Assembly (NCBI GenBank): GCA_045546615.1
Contig: JAZQDD010000038.1
Location: 1-64,000, forward strand
Origin: CAG-390 sp045546615
Lineage (GTDB): Bacteria > Bacillota > Clostridia > Oscillospirales > CAG-272
Direction of reading: 5' to 3'
DNA length: 64,000 bases
Each line of letters starts with the position of its first letter. The stretch's first letter is position 1. The position numbers and the translations under genes were made by a program. The notes under the pieces are model-generated. The model had not been told where the DNA came from. It saw only the letters and a list, made by a program, of their open reading frames with translations, and made no database searches. Of this stretch, positions 50,074 through 59,650 are shown in pieces.

Positions 50074-51900
50074 TTACTGGTTATTGCTATTATCCTCAAA
50101 ATCAGCGTTATAGTAAGTTCCGTCGCCGCCTGCCGCGCCTGCGCCTGCGTCAGCACCGCCTGCCGCGCCACTCTGAGCATAGAGCTTTTCGGAGAGCTTA
50201 CCGAATGCTTTCTCAAGAGCCTCGGTATCAGCCTTGATTTGCTCGGTAGTGCCGTTTGCAACGGTGGACTTGAGCGTTTCGATAGCCGCCTTAACATCCG
50301 CAAGGTCGCTCTCCGGGAGCTTGTCGCCGATCTCTTCAAGCGTCTTTTCGGACTGGAAGATAAGGTTCTCTGCGTGGTTCTTGATCTCAACAGCTTCCTT
50401 CTGCTTCTTATCAGCCTCGGCAAACTGTTCTGCCTCACGAACTGCGCGGTCGATATCATCCTGACTCATGTTGGTAGAGCTGGTGATGGTGATGTGCTGT
50501 TCTCTGCCCGTTCCCTTGTCCTTCGCGGTAACGTTTACGATGCCGTTTGCGTCAATGTCGAAGGTAACCTCGATCTGAGGAACTCCGCGGGGGGCGGGGG
50601 GGATACCGTCAAGAGTAAATCTTCCGAGCGTGGTATTGCCGGACGCCATTTCACGCTCACCTTGCAGAACGTGGATCTCAACGCTGGTCTGGTTGTTAGC
50701 GGCGGTAGAATATACCTGACTCTTCTTTACGGGAATGGTGGTATTTCTGTCGATGATGCGGTTGAAAACGCCGCCGAGGGTTTCGATACCAAGGGACAGA
50801 GGAGTTACGTCAAGGAGCAGAAGGTCCTTAACGTCGCCGCCGAGAACGCCGCCCTGAATAGCCGCGCCGAGCGCTACGCACTCGTCGGGGTTGATGCCCT
50901 TGAAGGGATCCTTGCCCATAAACTTCTTGACCTCTTCCTGAACGGCGGGAATTCTCGTAGAACCGCCGACGAGAAGTACCTTGTCAATCTGCGAAGGATT
51001 AAGTCCCGCATCGGAAAGGACCTGCTTGGTGGGGCGAATGGTAGCCTCAACGAGGTCAGCCGTCAGCTCGTTGAACTTTGCACGGCTGAGGGTGGTGGTG
51101 AAGTGTACGGGGCCTGATGCCGTTGCAGTCAGGAAGGGGAGATTTATCTCGGTAGTGGTCATGCCCGAAAGCTCGATCTTTGCCTTCTCTGCGGCTTCCT
51201 TGAGTCTCTGGAGCACCATTTTGTCGCTCTTAACGTCGATTCCGTGCTCGCTTCTGATAGCCGCAGCCATCCAGTCGATAACTCTCTGGTCGAAATCGTC
51301 ACCGCCGAGGCGGCTGTTACCTGCGGTAGCGAGAACCTCAAAAACGCCGGCGGATATCTCAAGCAGGGATACGTCAAACGTACCGCCGCCAAGGTCGAAT
51401 ACCATGATCTTCTGGTCGGTCTCCTTATCCATACCGTATGCGAGAGCCGCCGCGGTAGGCTCGTTGATTATACGAAGAACCTCAAGTCCTGCGATCTTGC
51501 CCGCGTCCTTGGTTGCCTGACGCTGTGCGTCGGTGAAGTATGCGGGAACGGTGATAACTGCCTGATTTACGCTCTGTCCGAGGTATGCCTCTGCGTCAGC
51601 CTTCAGCTTCTGAAGGATCATAGCGGAGATCTCCTGGGGAGTGTATTTCTTACCGTCGATATTTACGCGGGTATCGGTACCCATATCACGCTTGATACTG
51701 CTTATAGTATTATCAGGGTTGGTAATAGCCTGACGCTTTGCAACCTGACCTACGAGTCTTTCGCCGTCCTTCTTAAAAGCGACAACGGAGGGAGTGGTGC
51801 GCGCACCCTCGGGATTGGGAATAACGGTGGGCTCGCCGCCCTCAAAAACCGCTACGCAAGAGTTAGTCGTACCCAAATCAATACCTATAATTTTTGCCAT
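50074..51900 (-). CDS. dnaK: Chaperone DnaK
   Basis: This 608-residue Hsp70 begins IGIDLGTTNSCVAVFEGG. The ATPase domain has VFDLGGGTFDVSLL and LLVGGSTRIPAVQ; the substrate domain and a Gly/Ala-rich tail (GAAGGADAGAGAAGGD) follow. The ribosome site is AAGGAGG. Confidence 0.98.
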   Translation of the reverse strand: MAKIIGIDLGTTNSCVAVFEGGEPTVIPNPEGARTTPSVVAFKKDGERLVGQVAKRQAITNPDNTISSIKRDMGTDTRVNIDGKKYTPQEISAMILQKLKADAEAYLGQSVNQAVITVPAYFTDAQRQATKDAGKIAGLEVLRIINEPTAAALAYGMDKETDQKIMVFDLGGGTFDVSLLEISAGVFEVLATAGNSRLGGDDFDQRVIDWMAAAIRSEHGIDVKSDKMVLQRLKEAAEKAKIELSGMTTTEINLPFLTATASGPVHFTTTLSRAKFNELTADLVEATIRPTKQVLSDAGLNPSQIDKVLLVGGSTRIPAVQEEVKKFMGKDPFKGINPDECVALGAAIQGGVLGGDVKDLLLLDVTPLSLGIETLGGVFNRIIDRNTTIPVKKSQVYSTAANNQTSVEIHVLQGEREMASGNTTLGRFTLDGIPPAPRGVPQIEVTFDIDANGIVNVTAKDKGTGREQHITITSSTNMSQDDIDRAVREAEQFAEADKKQKEAVEIKNHAENLIFQSEKTLEEIGDKLPESDLADVKAAIETLKSTVANGTTEQIKADTEALEKAFGKLSEKLYAQSGAAGGADAGAGAAGGDGTYYNADFEDNSNNQ

Positions 51901-51930
51901 AATAATATCCTCCTTGGATTCTTTAATAAA

Positions 51931-52497
51931 TTAGTTTGCTACCTTGACGACAGCGTATCGGATAACACGGTCGCCGCGAGTGTAGCCTTTTTGGAAAACC
52001 TCAACGATCTCGCCCTCTTTGTAGGCTTCATCGTCGACGTGCATTACCGCATAATGCAAATTGGGATCAAATGTTTCGCCAAGTGCCTTTATTTCCTCTA
52101 TGTCCATTTTGACAAGAGCTTCGCTAAAGCTCTTGAGTATCAACGCAAGTCCTTCCTTGAGTGCCGCGGCATCCTCGCATCCGACAGCGCGGTCAAGATT
52201 GTCAAGCACGGGGAGAAGCTCCTTCATCGCATCGGAATAAGCATCGGTGTAAACGCCCTCTTTTTCCTTTTGCGAACGGCGGCGGAAGTTATCGTACTCT
52301 GCAGCAAGGCGCAGGTATTTGTCGTCAGCCTCGGCAAGCTTCGCTTTTACCTCTTCAAGCTCCTTTTGGAGTTCGGAAATTTTCGCATCCTGCTTTTTTG
52401 CTTTCTTTTTTTCTGATCTTGACATTTCCTCACAAGTTGCCTCGGGCTCTTCCAAGGTGATCTCGTCTTTTTCGTTTTCTCTATTCATCTGCGTCAT
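51931..52497 (-). CDS. grpE: Nucleotide exchange factor GrpE
   Basis: This 188-residue GrpE has a long N-terminal coiled coil (about 30-90) and a C-terminal beta domain (DPNLHYAVMHVDDE, then GDRVIRYAVVKVAN). It releases ADP from DnaK. Its start overlaps the hrcA 3' end by 17 bases, indicating translational coupling. Confidence 0.95.
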   Translation of the reverse strand: MTQMNRENEKDEITLEEPEATCEEMSRSEKKKAKKQDAKISELQKELEEVKAKLAEADDKYLRLAAEYDNFRRRSQKEKEGVYTDAYSDAMKELLPVLDNLDRAVGCEDAAALKEGLALILKSFSEALVKMDIEEIKALGETFDPNLHYAVMHVDDEAYKEGEIVEVFQKGYTRGDRVIRYAVVKVAN

Positions 52498-53599
52498 TTT
52501 TACCCTTTCTTAAATCATTTATCGCCTTTTCACTTGGCGGCAACGCGGCAGGATGGGATACGGGGGAATATCCGCCGATAATTTCCTCGATCGAACCGCA
52601 AAGATGTTCGATAGTTTCAAGAACCTTTGCATAGTCCATGCGAAGCGGACCGAGAACACCGATGACACCAAGTGTTTTACCTTCTCTGACAATGGGCTTG
52701 AAAACCAGCGCGGAATTGTTCATCACCTGCACTGCGGACTCTGTTCCTATCAGCACAGAGACATCCTCGCCTGTGCTTTCCGAAACGAGCCGCAATATTT
52801 CTTCCTTCTGCTCGAGCGTTCCGAGCAACTCCGAGAGCTTTTCGGGACTTTCGTAATCTGAATACTGTAAAAGCCTGTTGATACCCGATAGCTGAAGTTC
52901 TCCGCCGTCGCTCTCGGACAATGCCGAATATATTGTTTTAACGATTGGCGCGACTATTGGCGCATCGGACTCCATAACCGCCTCAAGATTCATGATAACG
53001 GGAAGATTTATCGCTTCCGCCGCAATGCCCGCGACCAATTTGTTAAGAGCCTCACAAAGAAGCTCTATGCGCTGTCTTGGCATGGGACGTGACAGCCTGA
53101 TGTGCTTTGAAACAACGTTTCCTATCGAGGTAACCATGATAAGGACGAAATTGGACTCATCAATATACGCTATCTCAAATCTGGAAACGGACACCGAGCG
53201 CCTCTTGGGTTTAACCGCGAGTCCCGTATAATTGGTGATGCTTGACGCCAGCTTTGATGCGGCGAGAAGTATCTGGTCGAGTTCTGCTGTTTTGCTTTTC
53301 AGAATGCTGTTTATCTGATTTATCTCGCCCGTGGTCATGGCATAATGCTCAAGCAGTTGGTCTACGTAAAATCTATATCCGAGCTGTGAGGGCACTCTGC
53401 CCGCCGAGGTATGCGGTTGTTCGAGATAACCCATCTCCTCAAGCTCTGCCATTTCATTACGAATCGTCGCCGAGGAGCATTTGATATTGGGGAGTTGCTG
53501 TAAAGATTTCGAACCGACGGGCTCGCCAAGCTCAATATGGGATTCAACGATTGCTTTAAGTATCAGCTTTTTGCGTTCGCTAAGATCTTTTCCGTACAT
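52481..53599 (-). CDS. hrcA: Heat-inducible transcription repressor HrcA
   Basis: This 372-residue repressor binds the CIRCE operator and is assisted by GroE. The N-terminal winged helix (KCSSATIRNEMAELEEMGYL) is followed by GAF-like and inserted dimerisation domains. It is the first gene of the dnaK operon, with CIRCE about 50 bases upstream, giving negative autoregulation. Confidence 0.96.
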   Translation of the reverse strand: MYGKDLSERKKLILKAIVESHIELGEPVGSKSLQQLPNIKCSSATIRNEMAELEEMGYLEQPHTSAGRVPSQLGYRFYVDQLLEHYAMTTGEINQINSILKSKTAELDQILLAASKLASSITNYTGLAVKPKRRSVSVSRFEIAYIDESNFVLIMVTSIGNVVSKHIRLSRPMPRQRIELLCEALNKLVAGIAAEAINLPVIMNLEAVMESDAPIVAPIVKTIYSALSESDGGELQLSGINRLLQYSDYESPEKLSELLGTLEQKEEILRLVSESTGEDVSVLIGTESAVQVMNNSALVFKPIVREGKTLGVIGVLGPLRMDYAKVLETIEHLCGSIEEIIGGYSPVSHPAALPPSEKAINDLRKGKNDADE

Positions 53600-53650
53600 T
53601 ATCTCTCCCCTTTCAAAAAATTATCCGCCACTTTCGTGGATTATCAAGTT

Positions 53651-53677
53651 TTAGCACTAACGCGTTGCGAGTGCTAA
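53651..53677 (-). promoter_or_regulatory. CIRCE operator of the hrcA-grpE-dnaK-dnaJ operon
   Basis: TTAGCACTA, a 9-base spacer and GAGTGCTAA match the consensus TTAGCACTC-N9-GAGTGCTAA with one mismatch in one arm. It lies 52-78 bases upstream of hrcA and is the binding site of HrcA. Confidence 0.95.
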
Positions 53678-53804
53678 CCTTTGATAATAATATACCACGA
53701 ATAATGGCGGAATTTTAGCGTTTTTTGTATAAATTATGTTAACAATTTATGAACTCAAGCCTTTTCCTTTAATTCAAGCTCAAAAAGAGTGCTAAAAAAG
53801 ATTA

Positions 53805-54323
53805 TTATTCAAAAAGGCTGTCATTTATGATAGCCGTATATTGGATGGACGATACGATTCCGTTTGTATAGGTAAAAAGCAGATTGGAAAGTCCCTTGGT
53901 ATACTTATATCCCGAGCCGGAATATGTAAAGTCATCACCGTATACCTCAACCACCTTTTCTATCGGATCGCCTATCTTTATTCCCTTTACAGTAGACACC
54001 GTTGTGTCGGTGAGGATTATCTGATAAATATAGTTGGCATTTTTGTCGGGATAGGTAACTATACGCAGTCCGTCATAAATGTAAGTAAGCGTTCTGCCTG
54101 ATGCACCGTTGCTCTCTCTGCGTTCTTTTTCTTCGCCCATCGCCTCGGATATCTGACGCATGGAATCATGCGGGTGGATTATAACGCCGTTTGCGTGCCT
54201 ATATGCAAAAAGTCCGTTGTCGGTTATCTCAAATGTTTCCTCGCCCGTCCCCTCGTCGCTGCCGCACGCAACCATACCGAATATACATAAAATGAACATA
54301 AAAATCGCTATTGTTTTTTTCAT
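53805..54323 (-). CDS. Small lipoprotein, unknown function
   Basis: This is a 172-residue lipoprotein with signal peptide and lipobox MVACG near residue 20. The mature part is mixed alpha/beta (GVIIHPHDSMRQISEAMGE, then VKGIKIGDPIEKVVEVYGDD), with a repeat-like pattern seen in small extracellular lipoproteins that sense or bind ligands. I recognise no family with confidence. The gene is alone between the CIRCE region and the MurE-like gene. Confidence 0.65.
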   Translation of the reverse strand: MKKTIAIFMFILCIFGMVACGSDEGTGEETFEITDNGLFAYRHANGVIIHPHDSMRQISEAMGEEKERRESNGASGRTLTYIYDGLRIVTYPDKNANYIYQIILTDTTVSTVKGIKIGDPIEKVVEVYGDDFTYSGSGYKYTKGLSNLLFTYTNGIVSSIQYTAIINDSLFE

Positions 54324-54419
54324 TTTACTCTCCCTAATATATAATATGTAAAGTATAGCACATATTTGTTAACAGTAAATGAACAACTTGCCGAATTAGG
54401 TTCTTGTTAGCCGCTTATA

Positions 54420-54448
54420 TTGACTTTTTGGGGCTTTTGTGGTATATT
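54420..54448 (+). promoter_or_regulatory. Sigma-A promoter of the MurE-like gene
   Basis: TTGACT at 54420-54425 and TATATT at 54443-54448 are separated by 17 bases. Confidence 0.75.
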
Positions 54449-54504
54449 AAATATAAACTCCGCATATATAAAAAGCGGCTCGATATCTGCATAAGGAGAT
54501 TTTT

Positions 54505-55962
54505 ATGAAGCTATCAAAACTTATTGAAAAGCTAAATACAACGAAAATTTGCGGAAATACTGACATCTGCATCTCGTCTGTTGAATATAACTCATCAAAG
54601 GTGATCCAAGGCTCTCTTTTCGTATGTTTGAAGGGGGTCAATGCGGACGGTCACAAATATATCCCCGATGCTATCGCTCGCGGTGCCGCCGCCATCCTCG
54701 TCGAAGATATGCCTTCCGAGCCTTTGGCAGTTACCGTTATCTGCGTTTCCGACACGCGCAAGGCACTTGCGTATATTTCCGCCGCATGGTTTGACTATCC
54801 CGCCGAAAAGCTGACCGTTATCGGACTTACGGGAACAAAGGGCAAGACCACCACAGCCTTTATGACAAAGCTGATCCTTGAAGAAGCAGGCTGTAAGGTC
54901 GGCATGATTGGCACGATGGGCGCTTTTATAGGACAGAGGCGTATCGAAACGAAAAATACCACCCCCGAATCATTTGAGCTTCATTCTCTTTTCGCAAGTA
55001 TGCTCAACGAGGGCTGCACTCATGTAGTAATGGAAGCTTCCTCGCAGGGATTCAAGCTCCACCGTACTGCGGGATTGACTTTTAACATCGGCGCATTTCT
55101 CAACCTCTCTCCCGACCATATAAGTCCCGGGGAACATGATACGTTTGAGGAGTACCGCGATTGCAAAAAAATGATGTTTTCCCAAACCGAACACGTCATT
55201 GCAAATGCCGACTCGCAATATTGGGAATATATGACCGAGGGTAACGAGGTAATTACCATATCCACCGAAAAAAGCGCCTCGCTCCGCGCAAATGCAATTG
55301 AATCCGTGTGGGATACAGCCGTGCTTGGCTCACGATTTAACGTAAGCGGGCTTTATAACGGCGAAATTTTACTCAATATGCCGGGAATTTTCAATGTTCA
55401 CAATGCCCTTATCGCTATGGCAATAGCTCACAAGTCGGGCGTCAAGCTTGAAGCTGTCAAAAGTGCGCTTGAAAAAGTATCTGTCAAAGGACGTACCCAA
55501 CTCATCCGAGAAGCGGCCAACATGGGCACTTTCATCATTGATTACGCTCACAATGCGCTCAGCATAGATTCTCTGCTCGAAATGCTCAAAAGCTACTCTC
55601 CAAAGCGGCTTATACTCGTTTTCGGCGGAGGCGGAGGCCGTGCCAAACAGCGCCGCTATGACCTCGGACTTGCCGCAGGACGTAGTGCCGATCTGTCCAT
55701 TCTAACTACAGACAACCCGCGTTTTGATGACCTGGACACTATATTCTCGCACCTCATCGAAGGTATAGACGTTCACGGCGGAAAATATGAGATAGTCAGA
55801 GATCGCGAGGATGCCATCCACTACGCGATGGATATCTGCGGCAAGGATGACATTGTCGCTTTTGTTGGTAAAGGACATGAAGAATATCAAGACATCAAGG
55901 GCGTAAAATACTATTTTTCCGAAGAAAAAATAATAAAAGAATACGCTATATCAAAGCTCTGA
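54505..55962 (+). CDS. MurE-family UDP-MurNAc-tripeptide ligase
   Basis: This 485-residue Mur ligase has the ATP loop GTKGKTTT near residue 113, EASSQGFKLHRTAG, the C-terminal block DYAHNALSIDSLLEML and the specificity motif TTDNPRF. DNPR is the motif of meso-diaminopimelate-adding MurE. The middle block reads NLSPDHISPGEHDTFEEY, where ordinary MurE has NLxxDHLDFHGT; this variant is seen in MurE-like paralogues of Clostridia. It may be the main MurE or a second, specialised ligase. It is alone, outside a division/cell-wall cluster, with an AAGGAG site. Confidence 0.82.
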   Translation: MKLSKLIEKLNTTKICGNTDICISSVEYNSSKVIQGSLFVCLKGVNADGHKYIPDAIARGAAAILVEDMPSEPLAVTVICVSDTRKALAYISAAWFDYPAEKLTVIGLTGTKGKTTTAFMTKLILEEAGCKVGMIGTMGAFIGQRRIETKNTTPESFELHSLFASMLNEGCTHVVMEASSQGFKLHRTAGLTFNIGAFLNLSPDHISPGEHDTFEEYRDCKKMMFSQTEHVIANADSQYWEYMTEGNEVITISTEKSASLRANAIESVWDTAVLGSRFNVSGLYNGEILLNMPGIFNVHNALIAMAIAHKSGVKLEAVKSALEKVSVKGRTQLIREAANMGTFIIDYAHNALSIDSLLEMLKSYSPKRLILVFGGGGGRAKQRRYDLGLAAGRSADLSILTTDNPRFDDLDTIFSHLIEGIDVHGGKYEIVRDREDAIHYAMDICGKDDIVAFVGKGHEEYQDIKGVKYYFSEEKIIKEYAISKL

Positions 55963-55963
55963 T

Positions 55964-56007
55964 AAAAAGAGTGCCGCTTTCAAAAAACGGCACTCTTCTT
56001 CTTTTTT
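55964..56007 (+). terminator. Terminator after the MurE-like gene
   Basis: AAGAGTGCCG and CGGCACTCTT pair around an 11-base loop and are followed by CTTCTTTTTT. Confidence 0.85.
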
Positions 56008-56050
56008 CGGCATATACTTACATTGGAAGTCGCAGAAAGGAGATGCGTAA

Positions 56051-56275
56051 ATGAGATATATTGCTGTATTCCCCACGCTCACTCTCGCAAAGCGCGCACA
56101 GAGGACGCTTGCCGCATCCTCCGTCGCCGCCGAAACGGTGAAGGTCGACTCCGCAAAAACCACGCGCGGTTGCTCGTGGGGCGTAGCCTTCCATGAATCC
56201 GCGCTATACAGAGTCAAAATGATATTTGCAGATGCTAAAATAGAAGTTCGCGAAATTCTTTCGGAGGGTAATTGA
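56051..56275 (+). CDS. DUF3343 protein (putative Se/S carrier-like)
   Basis: This is a 74-residue protein of the DUF3343 type: an N-terminal beta strand (RYIAVFPTLTLAKRAQ) and a conserved Cys in TRGCSWGVAF. In many anaerobes this domain sits beside a cysteine desulfurase or YedF-like protein and is suspected to help carry sulfur or selenium. The stop overlaps the start of the next gene, a cysteine desulfurase, so the pair is coupled. A direct carrier role is inferred from the cysteine and context. Confidence 0.8.
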   Translation: MRYIAVFPTLTLAKRAQRTLAASSVAAETVKVDSAKTTRGCSWGVAFHESALYRVKMIFADAKIEVREILSEGN

Positions 56276-57420
56276 TGGTATACCTTGATAATGCCGCAAC
56301 AAGCTTTCCAAAGCCCGCCAATGTTACGGCGGAAGTAAATCGCTGCCTTGAAAAATATTGCGGCAATCCCGGGCGCGGCGGACATCCGCTATCCATGGCG
56401 GCGGCGGAAAAAATATACGAGTGCCGCGAGGAACTATCTGACTTTTTTGGCGCTCCGTCCCCCGCGCACGTTATCTTCACGCACAATGCGACAGCCGCGT
56501 TGAATCTTGCCATAAAGGGGCTCCTTCCCGTCGGTTCTCACGTTATCACCAGCAACCTCGAACACAACTCCGTTCGCCGTCCGCTTGAGGCACTTGTATC
56601 AAATGGCACTATATCACTCGACAAGGCGGAAGTTTGCAAGTACGGCAGAATGCTCGACAGCGCAAACATCTGCCGCACAATTGATAACCTCATGAGAAAT
56701 AATACGGCGGCTGTCGTAATGACAGCCTGCCCCAATATTTTCTCCGCGGCATTGCCGATTACTGAAATAGGCAGGCTATGCCGACGTCGCGGTATTCTTT
56801 TTATTGTAGACGGCGCACAGGCGGCAGGACATTACCCATTGGATATGCAATCAATGTGCATAGACGCGCTATGCATTCCGGGGCACAAGGCGCTTTTGGG
56901 CCCGCAAGGAAGCGGCGCTTTACTTTTAGGTAATGGCGTAATGCCCGGAGTGCTTTTTGAAGGTGGTTCAGGATCAGCTTCGTTTGAGACCGAAATGCCT
57001 CAAGAGCTACCGGAAAGATACGAAGCGGGAACGCTTTCCACACCTGCAATAGCGGGGCTGTGCGAGGGCGTTCGATATCTTCGCAAAATTGGCATTGAGA
57101 ATGTAAAAAAACGGGAAAATTCGCTTTTTCTCTATGCACGGCAACGGCTGTCTGCCATACCAAGAGTGCGTCTGTATATGCCGCATCATGTCGGAAGTGT
57201 GCTTTTATTCAACGTAGGTCAGTTTCCGTCAGATCACGTTGCTTCATATCTTGCCAAAGCCAAGATATGTGTACGCGGAGGTTTTCACTGCAATCCTTGG
57301 GCGCACACCGCGCTTGGCACAGATAAAATTGGCGGGGTGCGCGCATCGTTTTCAATATTTAACACACCATACGAGGTAGATACGCTGGCGTACGCCATTG
57401 AGGAACTTGCAAGAAAATAA
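56275..57420 (+). CDS. Cysteine desulfurase family protein (class V aminotransferase)
   Basis: This is a 381-residue PLP enzyme. The ATG at 56275 lies in a TGATG overlap behind GGAGGG. It shows YLDNAATSFPKP at the N-terminus, the PLP lysine in PGHKALLGPQGSG, and the C-terminal catalytic Cys in CVRGGFHCNPWAH. It belongs to the clostridial desulfurase subgroup often paired with DUF3343 rather than to IscS/SufS operons. It would release sulfur (or selenium) from cysteine for transfer to the upstream protein. No selD or isc genes are in view. Confidence 0.87.
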   Translation: MVYLDNAATSFPKPANVTAEVNRCLEKYCGNPGRGGHPLSMAAAEKIYECREELSDFFGAPSPAHVIFTHNATAALNLAIKGLLPVGSHVITSNLEHNSVRRPLEALVSNGTISLDKAEVCKYGRMLDSANICRTIDNLMRNNTAAVVMTACPNIFSAALPITEIGRLCRRRGILFIVDGAQAAGHYPLDMQSMCIDALCIPGHKALLGPQGSGALLLGNGVMPGVLFEGGSGSASFETEMPQELPERYEAGTLSTPAIAGLCEGVRYLRKIGIENVKKRENSLFLYARQRLSAIPRVRLYMPHHVGSVLLFNVGQFPSDHVASYLAKAKICVRGGFHCNPWAHTALGTDKIGGVRASFSIFNTPYEVDTLAYAIEELARK

Positions 57421-57458
57421 AAAAGGTGCTGTCGCACGATTGCGACAGCACTGTTTTT
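57421..57458. terminator. Bidirectional terminator
   Basis: GTGCTGTCGCA and TGCGACAGCAC pair around CGAT, with T-run. It ends both the desulfurase unit and the ribosomal protein operon from the other side. Confidence 0.9.
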
Positions 57459-57501
57459 ATAAATACACACATAAGCGTGATCTATAACATTTTGCGCTGA
57501 A

Positions 57502-57933
57502 TTATTCAGCAGCTTCCTCTTTCTTAGCAGCCTTCTTGGAAGACTTCTTGGTGTTCTTGGCAGCGGCCTCAGCCTCTTCCTCAGCCTTGGTCTTTACAAG
57601 GGTGATAAGAGCCATCTCAGCTGCGTCGCCTCTACGGGGACCAAGCTTGTAGATGCAAGTGTAACCGCCGTTTATGCCCTCATACTTGGGAGCGATCTCT
57701 GCAAAGAGCTTGGTTACAACATCTTCCTTAGTAATATAAGCAAGAGCAGCGCGGCGGCTTGCAAGGGTGTTCTGCTTGCCGAGAGTGATCATCTTCTCTG
57801 CCATAGCGCGAACTTCCTTAGCGCGAGTAAGGGTGGTCTCAACCTTTCCGTTCTCGAGAAGGTAGGTAACCATACCGCGAAGCATTGCATTTCTGTGAGC
57901 TGTAGGTCTGCCGAGTTTTCTGGTTCCGGGCAT
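57502..57933 (-). CDS. rplQ: 50S ribosomal protein L17
   Basis: This 143-residue L17 begins PGTRKLGRPTAHRNAMLRGM, with the core YTCIYKLGPRRGDAAEMALI. A Lys/Ala/Glu-rich tail is added at the end. It is the last gene of the alpha operon. Confidence 0.97.
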   Translation of the reverse strand: MPGTRKLGRPTAHRNAMLRGMVTYLLENGKVETTLTRAKEVRAMAEKMITLGKQNTLASRRAALAYITKEDVVTKLFAEIAPKYEGINGGYTCIYKLGPRRGDAAEMALITLVKTKAEEEAEAAAKNTKKSSKKAAKKEEAAE

Positions 57934-57981
57934 CTTTATGCTCCTCCTTATTTGATCAATAAATGTTTGGTTCGGAAGTTA

Positions 57982-58959
57982 TCAGTCCTCTTCCTTGCGA
58001 AGCGCAAGTCCAAGGGATTCCAGCTTCTGGATAACTTCCTCAAGCGACTTCTTACCGAGGTTACGAACCTTAATCATTTCGTCCTCAGTGCGGCTGACCA
58101 GGTCTTCGACCGTATCAATGCCCGCACGCTTCAAGCAGTTGAAGCTACGTACAGACAGGTCAAGTTCCTCAATGGTCATCTCAAGAACCTTTTCTTTTTC
58201 CTTCTCAGGTCTTTCAACCATTATTTCGGCGTTCTTTGCTTCATCGGACAAATCAACAAACAAGTTGAGATGCTCGTTGAGAATCTTGGCACCGAGAGAA
58301 ATCGCTTCTTCCGCCGAGATAGTTCCGTTAGTAAGAACATCCAGCGTAAGTTTGTCATAATCAGTAATGTTACTACCAACACGGGTATTGTCAACAGTGT
58401 AGCTTACGTTATATACGGGGGTGTAGATCGAATCGGTATAAATGAGTCCGATAGGCGCAGCAACTGCGCTGCTGCTCATATCCGAGTGAATGAGCTTGTT
58501 TCTCTCCTGAGAAACATAACCGTGTCCGTTTTCAAAAGTAAGCTCAACGAACAAGTGCGCACCCTCAGCAAGAGTTGCGAGGTGGTGGTTCGGGTTGAGT
58601 ATTTCAATATCCGAGTCCTGCTTGATATCGCCGGCAGTAACTTCCATAGGACCGACAACGTCAAGTATAGCAGTCTTGGGAGCCTGCGTGTAAAGCTTTG
58701 CAATAATGCCCTTTACATTCAGCACGATCTCGGTGAGATCCTCGGCTACGCCGGGGAGAGACGTAAACTCATGAAGAGCTCCGTCCACCTTGATCGAGGT
58801 AACGGCTACACCCGGAAGAGAGCTGAGCAGAACTCTGCGCAGTGAATTTCCGAGCGTGATTCCGTATCCGCGCTCAAGCGGCTCTATGATAAAGCGGCCA
58901 TTTCTGCCATCTTCGCTTATATCAATACTTGTGATGTTCGGTTTCTGTATCTCTATCAT
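57982..58959 (-). CDS. rpoA: RNA polymerase alpha subunit
   Basis: This 325-residue subunit has the N-terminal assembly domain (EPLERGYGITLGNSLRRVLL) and the C-terminal DNA-binding domain (LDLSVRSFNCLKRAGIDTVE). It lies between rpsD and rplQ as usual. Confidence 0.98.
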   Translation of the reverse strand: MIEIQKPNITSIDISEDGRNGRFIIEPLERGYGITLGNSLRRVLLSSLPGVAVTSIKVDGALHEFTSLPGVAEDLTEIVLNVKGIIAKLYTQAPKTAILDVVGPMEVTAGDIKQDSDIEILNPNHHLATLAEGAHLFVELTFENGHGYVSQERNKLIHSDMSSSAVAAPIGLIYTDSIYTPVYNVSYTVDNTRVGSNITDYDKLTLDVLTNGTISAEEAISLGAKILNEHLNLFVDLSDEAKNAEIMVERPEKEKEKVLEMTIEELDLSVRSFNCLKRAGIDTVEDLVSRTEDEMIKVRNLGKKSLEEVIQKLESLGLALRKEED

Positions 58960-59053
58960 TCCGTAATATACCCTCCTAAAAATATTTCAATTAACAATAA
59001 TTTTGTGAAATAAAGGTTCCAAACGGTAGCAATACCGAATGGTCGGAACGGTA

Positions 59054-59650
59054 TTACTTGGAATAGAGCTCAACAACAAGCTGCTCTTCAACGGGATACT
59101 CGATATCGTCGCGCTGAGGAAGAGCAACTACCTTTGCAGTAGCGTTCTGCTTGTCAACCTCAAGCCACTTGGGAGAGATTCTGCTGTTCATAATCTCTGC
59201 AAGAGCCTTGAATTTTTCGGAATCCTTGCTGGTTTCAGCAACGGTAATGGTGTCACCTACACGAACGAGGATGGAAGGAATGTTAGCCTTCTTACCGTTT
59301 ACGAGGAAGTGGTTGTGACGGACGAGCTGTCTTGCTTCCTTGCGGGTCTTAGCCATACCCATTCTGAAGATAACGTTGTCAAGGCGGCGCTCAAGGAGGC
59401 GGAGAAGGTTCTCACCGGTCATGCCTTCCTGCTTTGCTGCCATGTCATAGTAGTTAGCAAACTGTGTTTCAAGAACACCGTAGATGAATTTGAGTTTCTG
59501 CTTTTCCTTAAGCTGGAGACCGTAGTCAGAGGTCTTCTTTCTCTTATCAGCTCCGGGGTTTCTGTTAGATTTCTTTTCGTAACCGAGAACGGCGGGGTCT
59601 ATGCCAAGCGCACGACATCTCTTTACGATAGGTTCATGGTTTACTGCCAT
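59054..59650 (-). CDS. rpsD: 30S ribosomal protein S4
   Basis: This 198-residue S4 has the S4 RNA-binding domain (RLLERRLDNVIFRMGMAKTR, then LVRHNHFLVNGKK). The N-terminal region lacks the four zinc cysteines of some S4 proteins (zinc-free form). It lies in the alpha operon. Confidence 0.97.
   Translation of the reverse strand: MAVNHEPIVKRCRALGIDPAVLGYEKKSNRNPGADKRKKTSDYGLQLKEKQKLKFIYGVLETQFANYYDMAAKQEGMTGENLLRLLERRLDNVIFRMGMAKTRKEARQLVRHNHFLVNGKKANIPSILVRVGDTITVAETSKDSEKFKALAEIMNSRISPKWLEVDKQNATAKVVALPQRDDIEYPVEEQLVVELYSK

Noticed and set aside
53787..53795. Second CIRCE operator
   Set aside because: Only one arm (GAGTGCTAA) is present and no partner arm lies at the right distance; it lies beyond the stop of a convergent-facing lipoprotein gene.
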